Source: Gammaproteobacteria bacterium | GTDB taxonomy: Bacteria > Pseudomonadota > Gammaproteobacteria > Arenicellales > Poriferihabitantaceae | Direction: 5' to 3' | DNA length: 34,738 nt | NCBI GenBank assembly: GCA_011088265.1 | Contig: JAALKB010000012.1 | Span: forward strand, 1-34,738 | Part shown: positions 9,921 to 20,433 of the stretch, piece after piece | How positions within the stretch are numbered: the first letter of the stretch is position 1 | Layout of the letters: each line of letters opens with the position of its first letter | The notes under the pieces: model-generated | Database searches by the model: none | What the model was told of the DNA's origin: nothing | Seen by the model: the letters and a program-made list of their open reading frames with translations, nothing else | Made by a program: the position numbers and the translations under genes

Positions 9921-9984
9921 GATTGTCCGATTGTTCGATTGTCCAGAATTACATCCAGAATTACAGGATTGTCCAGAATTACAG
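9921..9984. repeat. Degenerate short tandem repeats upstream of the SDR gene
   Basis: GATTGTCC, GATTGTTC and GATTGTCC lie head to tail (9921-9944). TCCAGAATTACA then occurs three times (about 9942-9953, 9954-9965, 9972-9983), the last preceded again by GATTGTCC. The array abuts the SDR start codon, so it occupies that gene's leader and could affect its expression. Confidence 0.85.
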
Positions 9985-10494
9985 GTTGGTACGGATCTCA
10001 TAGGTCCATCTGTTGTTTCACGCCACCAATAGTCGTGGTGGTGTCATCATTTGAGGCCTATCGCTGAATACCAGCAGTTTAACAGTCATAGCAGTAGAAT
10101 CACTTAATGGAAACGAAAAAAGCGATTTGAACAGAACTGAAACGAATATCGCTGGCTTATCTGTTTTGCGGGCTGAGGCGCTGACGTTGTTTCAGTCTGT
10201 GGTTTATTCTCCTTTGGTTTGTTTAATTCTCCAATCAAATATCCAGAGCGATTAGCCTGTTGAGTGAGCATTACGTTGAGCGAGTAAGCGTATCTGATTT
10301 GGCGAATGCAGTCGGCATGAGCGTGTCTTCATTATCATCAACACTTTAAATCGGTAACCGTGACGACACCCTAAATAAAATAATGGCGGTCTCTAGCTTC
10401 CAGTTTGAATTGCGGTTGAGAAAATGCCAACCATCGGGTTTTAAATGGTGGTTTTGCTATCCCGCGCTTTTTTGATATTTCATTAGAATTGCAA
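9985..10494. other. Intergenic region between the SDR gene and tRNA-Val
   Basis: I see no coding sequence here. A hairpin at 10021-10043 (CCACCA paired with TGGTGG, 7-base loop) lies about 100 bp upstream of the SDR start and could be an operator or RNA element, but it has no T tract. The remainder holds no identifiable feature apart from the tRNA promoter at its right end. Confidence 0.4.
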
Positions 10495-10523
10495 TTGAAT
10501 TAGTAAAAAACTGTGTGTAAACT
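10495..10523 (+). promoter_or_regulatory. Sigma-70 promoter of tRNA-Val
   Basis: TTGAAT (10495-10500), a 17-bp spacer and TAAACT (10518-10523) lie directly upstream of the tRNA. The GC-rich run CCCGCGC just after the -10 is typical of the discriminator of stringently controlled stable-RNA promoters. Transcription would start near 10530, a few bases before the mature 5' end. Confidence 0.7.
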
Positions 10524-10537
10524 CCCGCGCTCTCGGC

Positions 10538-10614
10538 AGGCGCGTAGCTCAGTTGGTTAGAGCACCACCTTGACATGGTGGGGGTCGGTGGTTCGAATCC
10601 ACTCGCGCCTACCA
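10538..10614 (+). tRNA. tRNA-Val (anticodon GAC)
   Basis: A complete 77-base cloverleaf. The acceptor AGGCGCG pairs with CGCGCCT, followed by A and an encoded CCA. The D-arm TAGCTCAGTTGGTTAGA, anticodon stem CCACC/GGTGG with loop TTGACAT, and T-arm with GTTCGAATC are all present. The anticodon GAC reads valine codons GUC and GUU. It is a single gene; no terminator hairpin follows. Confidence 0.97.
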
Positions 10615-11082
10615 ATGCTTTATGCCAATACGACGTTTCGCTGGTTTAGCCAGTGCCAGTGACCTCCCTGTAGTCATTCTTGAAGTAGTTCCTGGTATCA
10701 ATTCTCGAATCAATGAGAAGCACTTTTACTTCTGTTCCTTGAACACTCCAAAAAAGTCGATCTGAATTTTCTCTTTAGAATTTTCCAGAATTTCTTTGGG
10801 CTGAATTCTTTCATGACCACTGTTTCGCTGGAAAAATCAAGTGACGTCTCCTAAAAATGGCGCTATTGTAAACAGTTTGAAATAGCGGTAAATTTCGCGG
10901 CTTGTGATATTGCTTCCACAGCCTTTGGTTCGACTGATTTCGCCACGTATATGTGACCTTTGAGCGATCACGTCTTTTAGGTTTAGCGATTGTAGGTATC
11001 CATTGAAATGAATAAACGACATATTCGTCTATTCACCTAACACGCGCCCTTTAGTGGTGGGCGCCACTGAAAAGACAGGAAA
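10615..11082. other. Intergenic region and leader of thrS
   Basis: No supported gene lies between tRNA-Val and thrS. The short minus-strand frame around 10837-11022 resembles no known protein and has no ribosome binding site. The right end contains the hairpin at 11044-11064 and the thrS Shine-Dalgarno sequence. The long leader is compatible with translational control of thrS as known in enterics. Confidence 0.45.
11044..11064 (+). promoter_or_regulatory. Hairpin directly upstream of the thrS ribosome binding site
   Basis: GCGCCC (11044-11049) pairs with GGGCGC (11059-11064) around the nine-base loop TTTAGTGGT. It ends about 10 bases before the Shine-Dalgarno sequence ACAGGA of thrS. In E. 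coli, ThrRS represses its own mRNA by binding tRNA-Thr-like stem-loops in the leader. The loop here contains GGT, one of the threonine anticodons, but at the closing edge rather than the centre. An operator role is speculative. Confidence 0.35.
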
Positions 11083-12975
11083 ATGCCTGAAATAACTCTC
11101 CCAGATGGTTCCAAACGGAACTACGTTCACCCCATTTCTATTCTCGATATTGCCGCCGATATTGGTCCCGGGCTGGCAAAGGCAACGGTAGCCGGAAAGG
11201 TCGACGGGGAGTTGGTTGATGGATCTGATTTAATCCATGCTGATAGCGGTATTGTTATTCTGACCTCGAAGGACGAACAGGGTTTGGAGGTTGTTAGACA
11301 TTCCTGTGCGCATCTGCTTGGACATGCGATTAAGCAAATGTGGCCAGAGTGTCAGATGGCCATTGGTCCCGTGATTGAAAATGGATTCTATTATGATATA
11401 GACCTTGATCACCGCATTTCGGATGAGGATCTGGAAGCGCTGGAAGGGAGGATGCTGGAACTGGCAAAAACGAACTATCCGGTAATCAAGAAGAAAGTTT
11501 CCTGGCAAGAGGCTTATGACACTTTTGCGGACCGGAACGAAGCCTACAAAATGGAAATCCTGGCAGATAATGTCGACAAGGATGACAAGCCGGGTTTGGA
11601 TCATCATGAGGAACACGTTGATATGTGTCGGGGTCCCCATGTTCCGAATATGTCGTTTTGTCATCACTTTAAACTGATGAAAGTAGCGGGAGCCTATTGG
11701 CGCGGTGATGCAAAAAATAAGATGCTGCAACGGATTTATGGCACCGCCTGGCCAGATAAAAAGCAGCTTAAAAAATATTTGTTGAATTTGCAGGAGGCGG
11801 AGAAGCGGGACCATCGAAAGCTGGGCAAACAGCTTGATCTGTTCCATATGCAGGAAGAAGCTCCGGGAATGGTTTTCTGGCATGACAAGGGCTGGTCTAT
11901 TTATCAGATTCTGGAGCAATATATGCGCACAGAACAGAAAGCCGGGGACTATCGGGAAATCAAGACACCGCAAGTGGTTGATTATTCCCTTTGGGAGAAG
12001 TCAGGTCATGCGGACAAGTTTGGTGATGATATGTTTTCGGTGGAGTCTGAGGGGCGAAATTTTGCCCTTAAACCAATGAACTGTCCCTGTCATGTGCAAG
12101 TGTTTAATCAGGGGCTGAAGAGCTATCGGGATTTACCGATGCGATTCTGTGAGTTTGGATCCTGCCACCGAAATGAGCTATCAGGCGCATTGCACGGGTT
12201 AATGCGAGTTCGTGGATTTGTGCAGGATGATGGGCATATTTTTTGTAGCGAGGATCAGATTCAATCTGAGGTGTCGGAATTTATCGACTTTCTCCACAGT
12301 GTTTACCATCATTTTGGCTTTACGGAGATTATTTATCGTTTGTCGACGCGACCGGAGAATCGGGTTGGCAGCGATGCGGATTGGGATAAATCTGAAGCGG
12401 CGTTGGCCAAAGCTCTGGATGATAAACAGCTTGAATGGCAAGAGTTACCAGGCGAAGGAGCATTTTATGGTCCTAAAATTGAATTTTCATTAAAAGACAG
12501 CATTGGCCGGGTTTGGCAATGTGGAACGATGCAGGTTGATTTTGCCATGCCTGGAAGGTTAGGGGCGCAATACGTGACCGAAGACGGTAGCAAACAGGTT
12601 CCGGTTATGTTGCATCGCGCTATTCTCGGATCTTTCGAACGTTTTATAGGTATTTTGATTGAGCATCATGAAGGCAGATTTCCTGCCTGGCTTGCACCGA
12701 CCCAGGCGGTCTTAATGAATATTTCCGATAAACAGTCTAAATACACAATGCAAATGCAAGAAACCCTGAAAAAACAGGGTTTTCGCGTGGAATCCGACTT
12801 GAGAAACGAAAAGATCGGATTTAAAATTCGCGAGCATACTTTGCAGCGTATCCCGTTTCTTTTGGTTGTGGGTGATCGCGAAGTGGAAACCAACACCATC
12901 GCCGTCCGGGCTTCCAGTGGAGAAGACATGGGTTCGATGTCCGTTGAACAACTGACTGATTTGTTTCAGGGTTAG
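11083..12975 (+). CDS. thrS: Threonyl-tRNA synthetase
   Basis: Charges tRNA-Thr with threonine in the cytoplasm; a class II synthetase of 630 residues (E. coli 642). Domains in order are TGS (about 1-62), the N2 editing domain with [10 protein letters not shown] (about 73-82) and the HVDMCRGPH zinc/editing motif, the catalytic core, and the anticodon-binding domain (about 530-630). Motif 2 reads [20 protein letters not shown]. Zinc ligands are in MNCPCH, DDGHIFC and MLHRAI, and the class II motif 3 arginine is in GSFERFIG. The ATG at 11083 follows ACAGGA. It heads the conserved block thrS-infC-rpmI-rplT-pheST-ihfA, and infC begins 84 bp after its stop. Confidence 0.98.
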   Translation: MPEITLPDGSKRNYVHPISILDIAADIGPGLAKATVAGKVDGELVDGSDLIHADSGIVILTSKDEQGLEVVRHSCAHLLGHAIKQMWPECQMAIGPVIENGFYYDIDLDHRISDEDLEALEGRMLELAKTNYPVIKKKVSWQEAYDTFADRNEAYKMEILADNVDKDDKPGLDHHEEHVDMCRGPHVPNMSFCHHFKLMKVAGAYWRGDAKNKMLQRIYGTAWPDKKQLKKYLLNLQEAEKRDHRKLGKQLDLFHMQEEAPGMVFWHDKGWSIYQILEQYMRTEQKAGDYREIKTPQVVDYSLWEKSGHADKFGDDMFSVESEGRNFALKPMNCPCHVQVFNQGLKSYRDLPMRFCEFGSCHRNELSGALHGLMRVRGFVQDDGHIFCSEDQIQSEVSEFIDFLHSVYHHFGFTEIIYRLSTRPENRVGSDADWDKSEAALAKALDDKQLEWQELPGEGAFYGPKIEFSLKDSIGRVWQCGTMQVDFAMPGRLGAQYVTEDGSKQVPVMLHRAILGSFERFIGILIEHHEGRFPAWLAPTQAVLMNISDKQSKYTMQMQETLKKQGFRVESDLRNEKIGFKIREHTLQRIPFLLVVGDREVETNTIAVRASSGEDMGSMSVEQLTDLFQG

Positions 12976-13059
12976 TTCAGTTAGAGTGGAACAACGTTTC
13001 AGACCAGCCAATTCCGTTGACGGGCTGGATTAACAGCGAATTTAAAGAGGGTTCAGAAC

Positions 13060-13578
13060 ATAGCCAAGCAAAAAGAGCAACGTATCAACGACCAGATTAT
13101 CAGCGATCCAGTGAGAGTGATTGGAAGCGATGGGGATCAGTTGGGTATATTATCAATCAAGGCCGCGCTATTAGCAGCCTCCGAGGCTAATCTCGATCTG
13201 GTTGAGATTTCCCCAAATGCTGATCCGCCGGTTTGCCGGGTGATGGATTTCGGAAAATATCGTTATAACGAAAGCAAAAAGCGCCAGGAAGCGAAGAAAA
13301 AGCAAAAGCAGATAACGATGAAAGAAATCAAGTTTCGCCCTGGAACTGATGTGGGAGACTATAGCGTTAAGCTTCGTAAGCTCACTGAGTTTCTGGGGGA
13401 TGGAAACAAGGTCAAGGTGACGATGCGATTTCGGGGTCGGGAAATGGCTCACCGTGAACTCGGTCTTGATGTCCTTAATAAGGTACAGGAAGATCTCGTC
13501 GAAATTGGGGTAGTTGAACAGTCTGCTACCATGGAAGGTCGTCAAATGGTAATGGTGTTGGGTCCCAAGCGAGCCTAG
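13060..13578 (+). CDS. infC: Translation initiation factor IF-3 (ATA start codon)
   Basis: IF-3 binds the 30S subunit, keeps subunits apart and checks start codons. The protein carries [15 protein letters not shown] (N-domain), [20 protein letters not shown], the lysine-rich linker and a C-domain ending [10 protein letters not shown]. The family's N-terminus requires residues upstream of the GTG at 13111 and the first ATG. The frame extends back to ATA at 13060, preceded by the Shine-Dalgarno sequence AAAGAGG (13044-13050) at nine bases. This gives 172 residues with an N-terminus (M)[10 protein letters not shown]. In E. coli infC starts with AUU, and IF-3 represses its own synthesis by rejecting non-canonical starts. 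The ATA here probably serves the same feedback. Confidence 0.95.
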   Translation: MAKQKEQRINDQIISDPVRVIGSDGDQLGILSIKAALLAASEANLDLVEISPNADPPVCRVMDFGKYRYNESKKRQEAKKKQKQITMKEIKFRPGTDVGDYSVKLRKLTEFLGDGNKVKVTMRFRGREMAHRELGLDVLNKVQEDLVEIGVVEQSATMEGRQMVMVLGPKRA

Positions 13579-14090
13579 TCGACCCTGCTCTAGGGAAACC
13601 TGATTCAAACAACCCAGATTCAAAGTAATCCAGGTTAAAACAACCCCGGTTCAAATAATTCTGGCTCAAGGCCTGTTCTTAGAAATATCTGGTGATGTGG
13701 TATCACTTATTTTATTCCTGAATTTAGTGGTAGTTTTATCACCTTTTGAAGCCATTTCCGGTTAGAATCCGGGGCCGTTTACTTTTGGTGGAAGTGATTC
13801 GTTTCATTTTTTATCCAGATGTAGGCGTGATTTTTGTGGGGGCTTCTAATATTAGCCTTATATAGCAGCCTTTACTTTAAGGGCCTGATGTTAATCCTGA
13901 GATCAGCAAGAGGCTGATGCAGGAAGATTCATGAAGTAAAAGCGGAGTGTCAATAGTCGTCCGCGTTATGCTGAGAAGTAGTCCAAATCCAGAACTACCA
14001 TCGCATTAGTTTTAAAGATTGTTTATTTAATTGCAGTCAGCAATGCCTTTATTAGTATGGCGTTAGCTGAACTGAATACTGGAGCAAAAA
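13579..14090. other. infC-rpmI intergenic region with degenerate tandem repeats
   Basis: A 512-bp gap where the genes are usually close. It begins with a repeat array (13599-13670). Beyond that is AT-rich sequence without a gene; short frames are unconvincing. Just before rpmI, AGTAT (14054-14058) pairs with ATACT (14076-14080) immediately upstream of the GGAG ribosome binding site. That is a possible site for L20-mediated translational control, by analogy with E. coli only. Confidence 0.45.
13599..13670. repeat. Five degenerate 15-16 bp tandem repeats after infC
   Basis: The units CCTGATTCAAACAA, CCCAGATTCAAAGTAA, TCCAGGTTAAAACAA, CCCCGGTTCAAATAA and TTCTGGCTCAAGG follow one another and share the core CHGRTTCAAA. 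They begin about 20 bp after the infC stop codon. No hairpin or coding function is evident. Confidence 0.75.
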
Positions 14091-14288
14091 ATGCCGAAAT
14101 TAAAAACCAACCGAGGCGCCGCAAAGCGCTTCAAGCGGACTGCCTCTGGCAAGTTCAAGCGTTCGCAATCCCATCTGCGTCATATTCTGACCAAGAAGTC
14201 TACCAAGCGTAAGCGTCAGCTTCGTTCAGGTGCACTTATTCATGCATCAGACCAGGCTTCTGTGAAGCAACTGTTGCCATATAGCTAG
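14091..14288 (+). CDS. rpmI: 50S ribosomal protein L35
   Basis: A small basic ribosomal protein of the large subunit, 65 residues as in E. coli. The sequence [20 protein letters not shown] and the Lys/Arg-rich middle ([13 protein letters not shown]) are characteristic. ATG at 14091 follows GGAG at seven bases. rplT starts 12 bp after its stop, so the two form the usual rpmI-rplT pair. In E. coli this pair is repressed by L20 binding the leader. Confidence 0.98.
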   Translation: MPKLKTNRGAAKRFKRTASGKFKRSQSHLRHILTKKSTKRKRQLRSGALIHASDQASVKQLLPYS

Positions 14289-14300
14289 AGGAATCAGATT

Positions 14301-14660
14301 ATGCCACGCGTAAAAAGAGGCGTTACCGCCAAAGCCAGACACAAAAAAGTACTTAAACAGGCTAAAGGCTATCGAGGTGCTCGTAGTCGGATATACAAAG
14401 TTGCCAAGCAGGCCGTTGATAAAGCAGGTCAATATGCTTACCGGGACAGACGTCAACGAAAAAGACAGTTTAGGGCGCTTTGGATTACCCGAATTAATGC
14501 TGCTGCCCGTGAAAACGGATTATCTTACAGCCGTTTGATTGCAGGCCTTAATAAGGCTTCAATTGAATTGGATCGAAAGGTGCTTGCTGATCTGGCTGTG
14601 AACGACAAGGCGGCTTTCGCTGCTCTAGCGAACCAGGCTAAAGAATCACTGGTCGCCTGA
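14301..14660 (+). CDS. rplT: 50S ribosomal protein L20
   Basis: An assembly-initiating large-subunit protein that also represses the rpmI-rplT transcript in E. coli. 119 residues, full family length. [19 protein letters not shown] and the [21 protein letters not shown] helix are signature regions. The C-terminal globular part runs from about residue 60. ATG at 14301 follows AGAGGAA. A terminator hairpin lies 160 bp after its stop, before pheS. Confidence 0.98.
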   Translation: MPRVKRGVTAKARHKKVLKQAKGYRGARSRIYKVAKQAVDKAGQYAYRDRRQRKRQFRALWITRINAAARENGLSYSRLIAGLNKASIELDRKVLADLAVNDKAAFAALANQAKESLVA

Positions 14661-14794
14661 ACCTGAGGCGACTCGCTGTATGGATTAATTTTTGTCGTTC
14701 CATCAGTTCCATGATTCACTTGGATCGTTGCCAAAGAAGTTACTCTTATCGTTCTTAAGCTTATTGATTTTAGGCTTGCCGTATCTCCGGATAA

Positions 14795-15940
<1,146 letters not shown>

Positions 15941-15955
15941 GGAGAGTATATTGTC

Positions 15956-18343
15956 ATGAAAATTAGTGAATCGTGGTTAAAAGAATGGGTTTCCACCAGG
16001 TTGGATGCCAAAGCAATTGGTGATGAGCTCACTTCAGCAGGACTGGAAGTTGAAACTATCGAGTCAGCAGGACCATTGTTTAAAAAGAATTCAATTCTGG
16101 TAGGAAAGATATTAACCACGGAGCCTCATCCGCAAGCAGATCGTTTAAAAATCTGCCAGGTGGATGTAGGTAAGAAAAAACCTTTAGGTATTGTCTGTGG
16201 AGCCAGCAACGCTGCTAAAGGGATTAAAGTGCCCGTTGCATTGGTTAAGGCAAAAGTTGCTGGGATGGAAATAAAACGCAGTGAAATTCGTGGCATAGAG
16301 TCCCATGGTATGTTGTGTTCGGGGTCGGAGCTGGGCCTTGAGGATCAATCCAGCGGCCTATTGGTTCTGGATAATCATGCGCCAATTGGTGGCGAATTTC
16401 AGACCTATATGGACTTGCAGGATAAAGTGATTGAAGTTGACCTGACTCCCAACCGTGGAGACTGCTTAAGTATGTCTGGGATTGCTCGGGAAGTATCCGT
16501 TTTCACCGGAAGCAAACTTAAAGCCCAGAATATCAAAAAGGTATCCGCAAAAAACAAAATTGCGTTAAAGGTAGAGCTGCAGGCACCGGAATCCTGTCCA
16601 AGGTACGTTGGTAGGGCTATCAGTAATATCGACATGAGTGCACCAACTCCAAATTGGATGGCAGAACGAATCAGAAGAAGTGGGTCACGAAGTATCAATG
16701 CCATTGTGGATGTAACTAACTACGTTATGTTGGAGCTAGGTCAACCGATGCATGCCTTTGATCTCGATAGGATTCAGGATGGTATCGTGGTACGCATGGC
16801 GAAAAAGAACGAAAAGCTAAAACTATTGGATGGTAGCGATGTCGTTCTGGATAAGGATAATCTTGTGATTGCGGATCGGAAAAAAGCCATTGCATTGGCG
16901 GGCATCATGGGCGGCGATAATTCCGCGATCTCTGACGGTACTTCAAATATCTATCTTGAGGCTGCTTTTTTCTCTCCTTCAGCGATTATTGGTAAAGCAA
17001 GAAAATTCGGAATGCATACGGATGCCTCCCATCGTTTTGAAAGAGGAGTGGATAGTGAACTTCAGTTGGTTGCCATTGAGCGGGCAACCCAGTTGATTTT
17101 GTCTATTTGTGGCGGGGAGCCTGGCCCAGTGACACATGCGGTCGAGCGCAAGCAACTGCCCAGGAAAAAGAATATTCGTTTTGATAAGGACCAAATAGCC
17201 AGGATTCTTGGTGTTCAAATACCAACCAATACCACCACTGCTTTACTTAAGCGACTCGGAATGAAAGTCGATATGACTTCATCTGGTTGGAAGGTGGTAC
17301 CACCAAGTTGGCGCTATGATATTGATGGGCAACATGATTTGGTCGAGGAGGTGGGACGATGTTATGGCATTGATAAAATCGAACCTCGAATGCCTCAGAG
17401 TGTGGCTAAAAATGGCCGCCATCCTGAAGCGCAAATTCAAGACTATGGGGTCAAGCAAAAACTCATAGAGCGAGGCTATTTCGAGGCGATCACCTATAGT
17501 TTTGTTGATCCAGCGAGCCAGCAGCAATTGTTTGGGAAGACCAAAAGCATCAAACTGGTAAACCCAATCTCCGACACTATGTCAGTCATGCGTCATAGTA
17601 TGTGGCCGGGATTATTGGAGGCAGTGAAAAGCAATTTGAATCACCAGGAAACCGGAATTCGCCTTTTCGAAATAGGCAATGTCTTCAGTAAAGGCAGTAA
17701 AACAGCACCATACCGAGAAGTTAAAAAGTTGGCAGCAATGATTAGCGGCCCTATTGAATCAAAGCACTGGTCTGAAGATCAAAGAGAAGCTGACTTTTTT
17801 GACCTTAAAGGTGATCTTGAATCACTTCTCGAAATGAGCGGCATGAAAGCGCAGTTACACATAGGGCCTGGGAGTCACAACGCATTACACCCAGGTCAAT
17901 GTGGGACCGTTCATCTGGGCCAAAAAGTAATAGGGCACATCGGAAAACTGCACCCCTCCCAACAAAAAGCATTGGATATCGGCCAACCCGTCTTTTTGTT
18001 TGAGTTAGACTTATCTCCGCTAGAAGTAGCGAATATTCCGAAATTCGCAGATATTTCCAAATTTCCGATGGTGCAAAGGGATTTATCTATACTGGTTGAT
18101 AGAGAAATTGATGCACAAAAGTTGTTAGATCTGGTTAGGGAGACCGGAGGAAAGCTACTGAAAAAACTGGAACTTTTCGACGTTTATCAAGGCGAACATA
18201 TTGAAAAAAATAAGAAAAGTTTCGCTTTCAGCTTGACCTTCCAATCGGAATCAAGCAATCTTACGTCCCCCGAAGTAGATTTGATCACTGAAAATGTGAT
18301 CAATGCACTAAAAGAGCAGTATGGGGCGGCGCTGAGAACCTAG
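15956..18343 (+). CDS. pheT: Phenylalanyl-tRNA synthetase beta subunit
   Basis: Beta subunit of PheRS, carrying tRNA binding and editing. 795 residues, the E. coli length. Order of parts: N-terminal segment MKISESWLKEWVSTRLDAK, EMAP-II-like tRNA-binding domain (about 40-150, with PHPQADRLKICQVDVG), B3/B4 editing domain (about 210-385), B5, the inactive synthetase-like core, and a C-terminal ferredoxin-fold anticodon-binding domain (KFPMVQRDLSILVDREI onward, about 700-795). ATG at 15956 follows AGGGAGA. ihfA begins 22 bp after its stop, so pheS-pheT-ihfA-merR is probably one transcript. Confidence 0.98.
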   Translation: MKISESWLKEWVSTRLDAKAIGDELTSAGLEVETIESAGPLFKKNSILVGKILTTEPHPQADRLKICQVDVGKKKPLGIVCGASNAAKGIKVPVALVKAKVAGMEIKRSEIRGIESHGMLCSGSELGLEDQSSGLLVLDNHAPIGGEFQTYMDLQDKVIEVDLTPNRGDCLSMSGIAREVSVFTGSKLKAQNIKKVSAKNKIALKVELQAPESCPRYVGRAISNIDMSAPTPNWMAERIRRSGSRSINAIVDVTNYVMLELGQPMHAFDLDRIQDGIVVRMAKKNEKLKLLDGSDVVLDKDNLVIADRKKAIALAGIMGGDNSAISDGTSNIYLEAAFFSPSAIIGKARKFGMHTDASHRFERGVDSELQLVAIERATQLILSICGGEPGPVTHAVERKQLPRKKNIRFDKDQIARILGVQIPTNTTTALLKRLGMKVDMTSSGWKVVPPSWRYDIDGQHDLVEEVGRCYGIDKIEPRMPQSVAKNGRHPEAQIQDYGVKQKLIERGYFEAITYSFVDPASQQQLFGKTKSIKLVNPISDTMSVMRHSMWPGLLEAVKSNLNHQETGIRLFEIGNVFSKGSKTAPYREVKKLAAMISGPIESKHWSEDQREADFFDLKGDLESLLEMSGMKAQLHIGPGSHNALHPGQCGTVHLGQKVIGHIGKLHPSQQKALDIGQPVFLFELDLSPLEVANIPKFADISKFPMVQRDLSILVDREIDAQKLLDLVRETGGKLLKKLELFDVYQGEHIEKNKKSFAFSLTFQSESSNLTSPEVDLITENVINALKEQYGAALRT

Positions 18344-18365
18344 AAATTGAAGAGAACCAGTTAAA

Positions 18366-18689
18366 ATGACGGTAACCAAGGCAGATTTAGGAAATACCCT
18401 TTTTGACGAAATGGGATTGAATAAGAGAGAAGCTAAGGAATTTGTCGAGCTCTTCTTCGAAAAAATCCGTCAGTCTCTCGAGAACGGCTCTTCAGTTAAG
18501 CTATCGGGGTTTGGTAGCTTTACCCTCAGAGATAAAACACCAAGACCTGGTCGAAACCCTAAAACCGGCGAGGAAGTTGCTATTTCCGCTAGGCGAGTCG
18601 TGACATTTAGATCAAGTCAGAAATTGAAGGACAGCGTACTCCACAACTCTTTTGAGCTGACGCAAAAACTGGGACGTAAACGCTCATGA
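18366..18689 (+). CDS. ihfA: Integration host factor alpha subunit
   Basis: A DNA-bending nucleoid protein that works as a heterodimer with IhfB in recombination, replication and sigma-54 transcription. 107 residues (E. coli 99). The HU/IHF fold runs from [22 protein letters not shown] to the DNA-intercalating arm [13 protein letters not shown] (about 60-72), with the wedge proline in [11 protein letters not shown]-alpha rather than HU is supported by its position after pheT. The last four bases overlap the start of the MerR gene (ATGA). Confidence 0.96.
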   Translation: MTVTKADLGNTLFDEMGLNKREAKEFVELFFEKIRQSLENGSSVKLSGFGSFTLRDKTPRPGRNPKTGEEVAISARRVVTFRSSQKLKDSVLHNSFELTQKLGRKRS

Positions 18690-19072
18690 CCATGTTGGAC
18701 CCCGGTGGGTTTGAATTACCACCGATTCCTACTAAACGTTATTTCACCATTGGTGAAGTAAGCAAGCTGTGCGTCGTAAAGCCCCATGTACTCCGTTATT
18801 GGGAACAGGAATTTCCCCAACTAAAGCCAGTAAAACGCCGGGGTAATCGTCGCTATTACCAGCGACACGAAGTCAAACTCATTCGAACTATTCGAAAATT
18901 ACTTTATGTGGAAGGATTCACTATTAGTGGTGCCAGAACCCGGTTGGAGCAACTCTCTGCTGAGCAGGATACTGTGGTCGTCTCAAATACCTCAAAGTCG
19001 GGACAGGAAGTCTCAAAAATGATCTCCCAACTTATTTCCGAACTAAATGAAGTGAGTGATATACTGACCTAG
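18686..19072 (+). CDS. MerR-family transcriptional regulator
   Basis: A 128-residue MerR-type protein. The winged helix-turn-helix is [25 protein letters not shown] (about 18-42) with the wing [13 protein letters not shown], followed by a helical region [13 protein letters not shown] that usually forms the dimer helix. It lacks metal-binding cysteines, so its ligand is unknown. The start codon overlaps the ihfA stop (ATGA), giving translational coupling. A MerR gene at this place after ihfA is common in Pseudomonas-like gammaproteobacteria; its targets are not known to me. Confidence 0.93.
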   Translation: MTMLDPGGFELPPIPTKRYFTIGEVSKLCVVKPHVLRYWEQEFPQLKPVKRRGNRRYYQRHEVKLIRTIRKLLYVEGFTISGARTRLEQLSAEQDTVVVSNTSKSGQEVSKMISQLISELNEVSDILT

Positions 19073-19168
19073 CGTCTGGTCTGGATATCAGCTTTGTATT
19101 GATTCGGATGTCGGCCTGAATAGTGATCAGTATATTTAAATATATTAACGCGATTGCAACTATTTCCC

Positions 19169-19197
19169 TTTACAATTTTTAACTGGTTGCATATATT
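19169..19197 (+). promoter_or_regulatory. Sigma-70 promoter of tRNA-Pro
   Basis: TTTACA (19169-19174), exactly 17 bp, and TATATT (19192-19197) precede the tRNA-Pro gene by about 47 bp. Both hexamers are five of six to consensus, so this is the best promoter match in the window. Confidence 0.7.
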
Positions 19198-19243
19198 CCC
19201 CTTCCATATTTTTCCCTCAGATCTAACTCAGATCGACAGTTTT

Positions 19244-19320
19244 CGGGGTGTAGCGCAGCCTGGTAGCGCACCGCAATGGGGTTGCGGTGGTCGGAGGTTC
19301 AAATCCTCTCACCCCGACCA
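19244..19320 (+). tRNA. tRNA-Pro (anticodon GGG)
   Basis: A complete 77-base tRNA with CGGGGTG pairing CACCCCG, then A and an encoded CCA. The D-arm is TAGCGCAGCCTGGTAGCGC, the anticodon stem CCGCA/TGCGG with loop ATGGGGT, and the T-loop is GGTTCAAATCC. The GGG anticodon reads CCC and CCU. It is the last core gene before an accessory region that begins 25 bp downstream with an IS element, a common arrangement for tRNA-associated islands. Confidence 0.97.
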
Positions 19321-19345
19321 ATAAAATCAAGGCCCATTCCGGGAC

Positions 19346-19387
19346 AGATAGGTAACACCTTATACTGAAGAGATGGGTAACACATTC
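19346..19387 (+). repeat. Left terminal inverted repeat of the IS481-like element
   Basis: Begins AGATAGGTAACA and ends GGGTAACACATTC. The outer 12 bases match the other end exactly; the inner part matches with about nine substitutions. Confidence 0.85.
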
Positions 19388-19399
19388 GGCATGAAGGGA

Positions 19400-20414
19400 T
19401 TATCTGCTGGTTGTACTTTGTTTTCGTCTTCGTCAAAGAATTCTAAGCCATACTTTGTCGCTGACCTCAGTAATGCCCACAGTTTGATCCGCAAATACAA
19501 TACCTGGATTGATTTTTCGACTTCCGATGCAAATATGGCCGCACTTAAGTCACTCGAATGGACTTATCATGGAAAGGATAACCAGGCTCATCAGGGTGGT
19601 GACCTCTTTCTTTAACGTTAGTTGCATGCGTTCATGTCGTCCATTTTTTGTGGATTGCCCGGTTTGATGCGTTTGATATTGATACCTAATCGTAACCACC
19701 ATATTGATAATTTACTCAATCCAAACAGTGCATTAGGCGCCGAGAAGGGTACGCCGTTATCAATTCGGATGGCATACGGTAATCCATATTCCTTAAATGC
19801 CTGTTCGAATACGGTAAACGCGGTAACGGCCCCGGTTGATCCCAATCCATCGCAAGCCAACAGATACACAGATACACAGATACCGAGAGTGATAACCCGT
19901 GATGGTAAGGGGGGTAACAGTAACGCTTATTACCCAATTTAAACTCCCCTTTGTAGTCTGCACATCGCAAACCATTGCAACGCCTGGTATCATGTAGTGG
20001 CGTGTCTTTGGCCTTATAACGTCTTGGCCTACGCCGTTTCACCAACCCATGTTGCTCCAGTTCAGAATGAACGGTGCTTTTAACCGGGGGTAATACTGGG
20101 GGGATAATACTGGGACATGCCCGAATCAGTTTCTCACGGATCCTTGGTGCCCCCCAACCTGTCCTTTCCTTCCTTTATTTTTAAAATAGATCGTTCGATT
20201 TGGAAGGGAATTTGATTCCCTGGGCGTAGGGGTCGTTGGCTTCGATTAGCCAACCCTTCCAAACCACAGTCTTTAATATCGACTAAATATTTTATAGTGG
20301 GTTTTGCGTGAAATACCGAACTCACGACATACACTGGTCATTTGTTCACCGTCCAACAATCCTGCGATAAACTTCACTCTTTCATCCACCAGGTTACTCT
20401 CTTGCCAAGGCATT
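19400..20414 (-). pseudogene. IS481-family transposase remnant
   Basis: Read on the minus strand, the pieces lie in order but in different frames. The N-terminus MPWQESNLVDERVKFI with HTH CREFGISRKTHYKI starts at ATG 20414 and breaks by a one-base shift near 20285. Next come KDCGLEGLANRSQRP, LVKRRRPRRYKAKDTP, the first acidic residue in CADYKGEFKLGNKRYCYP, the second in RIDNGVPFSAPNALFGLSKLS, and then, after another shift, GRHERMQLTLKKE with the third acidic position. The middle of the C-terminal part is deleted, because CGHICIGSRKIN...VSDKVW follows closely and ends in TGA. Two short tandem duplications disrupt it (19861-19884 and about 20090-20115). The protein cannot be made, so the element is immobile unless helped in trans. 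Confidence 0.9.
19861..19884. repeat. 8-bp tandem repeats in the transposase remnant
   Basis: CAGATACA occurs twice, followed by CAGATACC, head to tail. The copy-number change shifts the transposase frame at the point where homologues read SRYL followed by a Gly/Cys-rich segment. Confidence 0.85.
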
Positions 20415-20433
20415 TTAAAACCTCCAAAGCCTT

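Noticed and set aside
9921-9984. Possible CRISPR array
   Set aside because: Units are 8-12 bp and adjacent, with no spacers of uniform length and no cas genes.
11230-11973. 247-residue minus-strand ORF
   Set aside because: Antisense to thrS, whose identity is certain.
19373-19615. 80-residue plus-strand ORF inside the IS region
   Set aside because: It is antisense to the transposase remnant, whose minus-strand frames match IS481 transposases; the plus frame resembles nothing.
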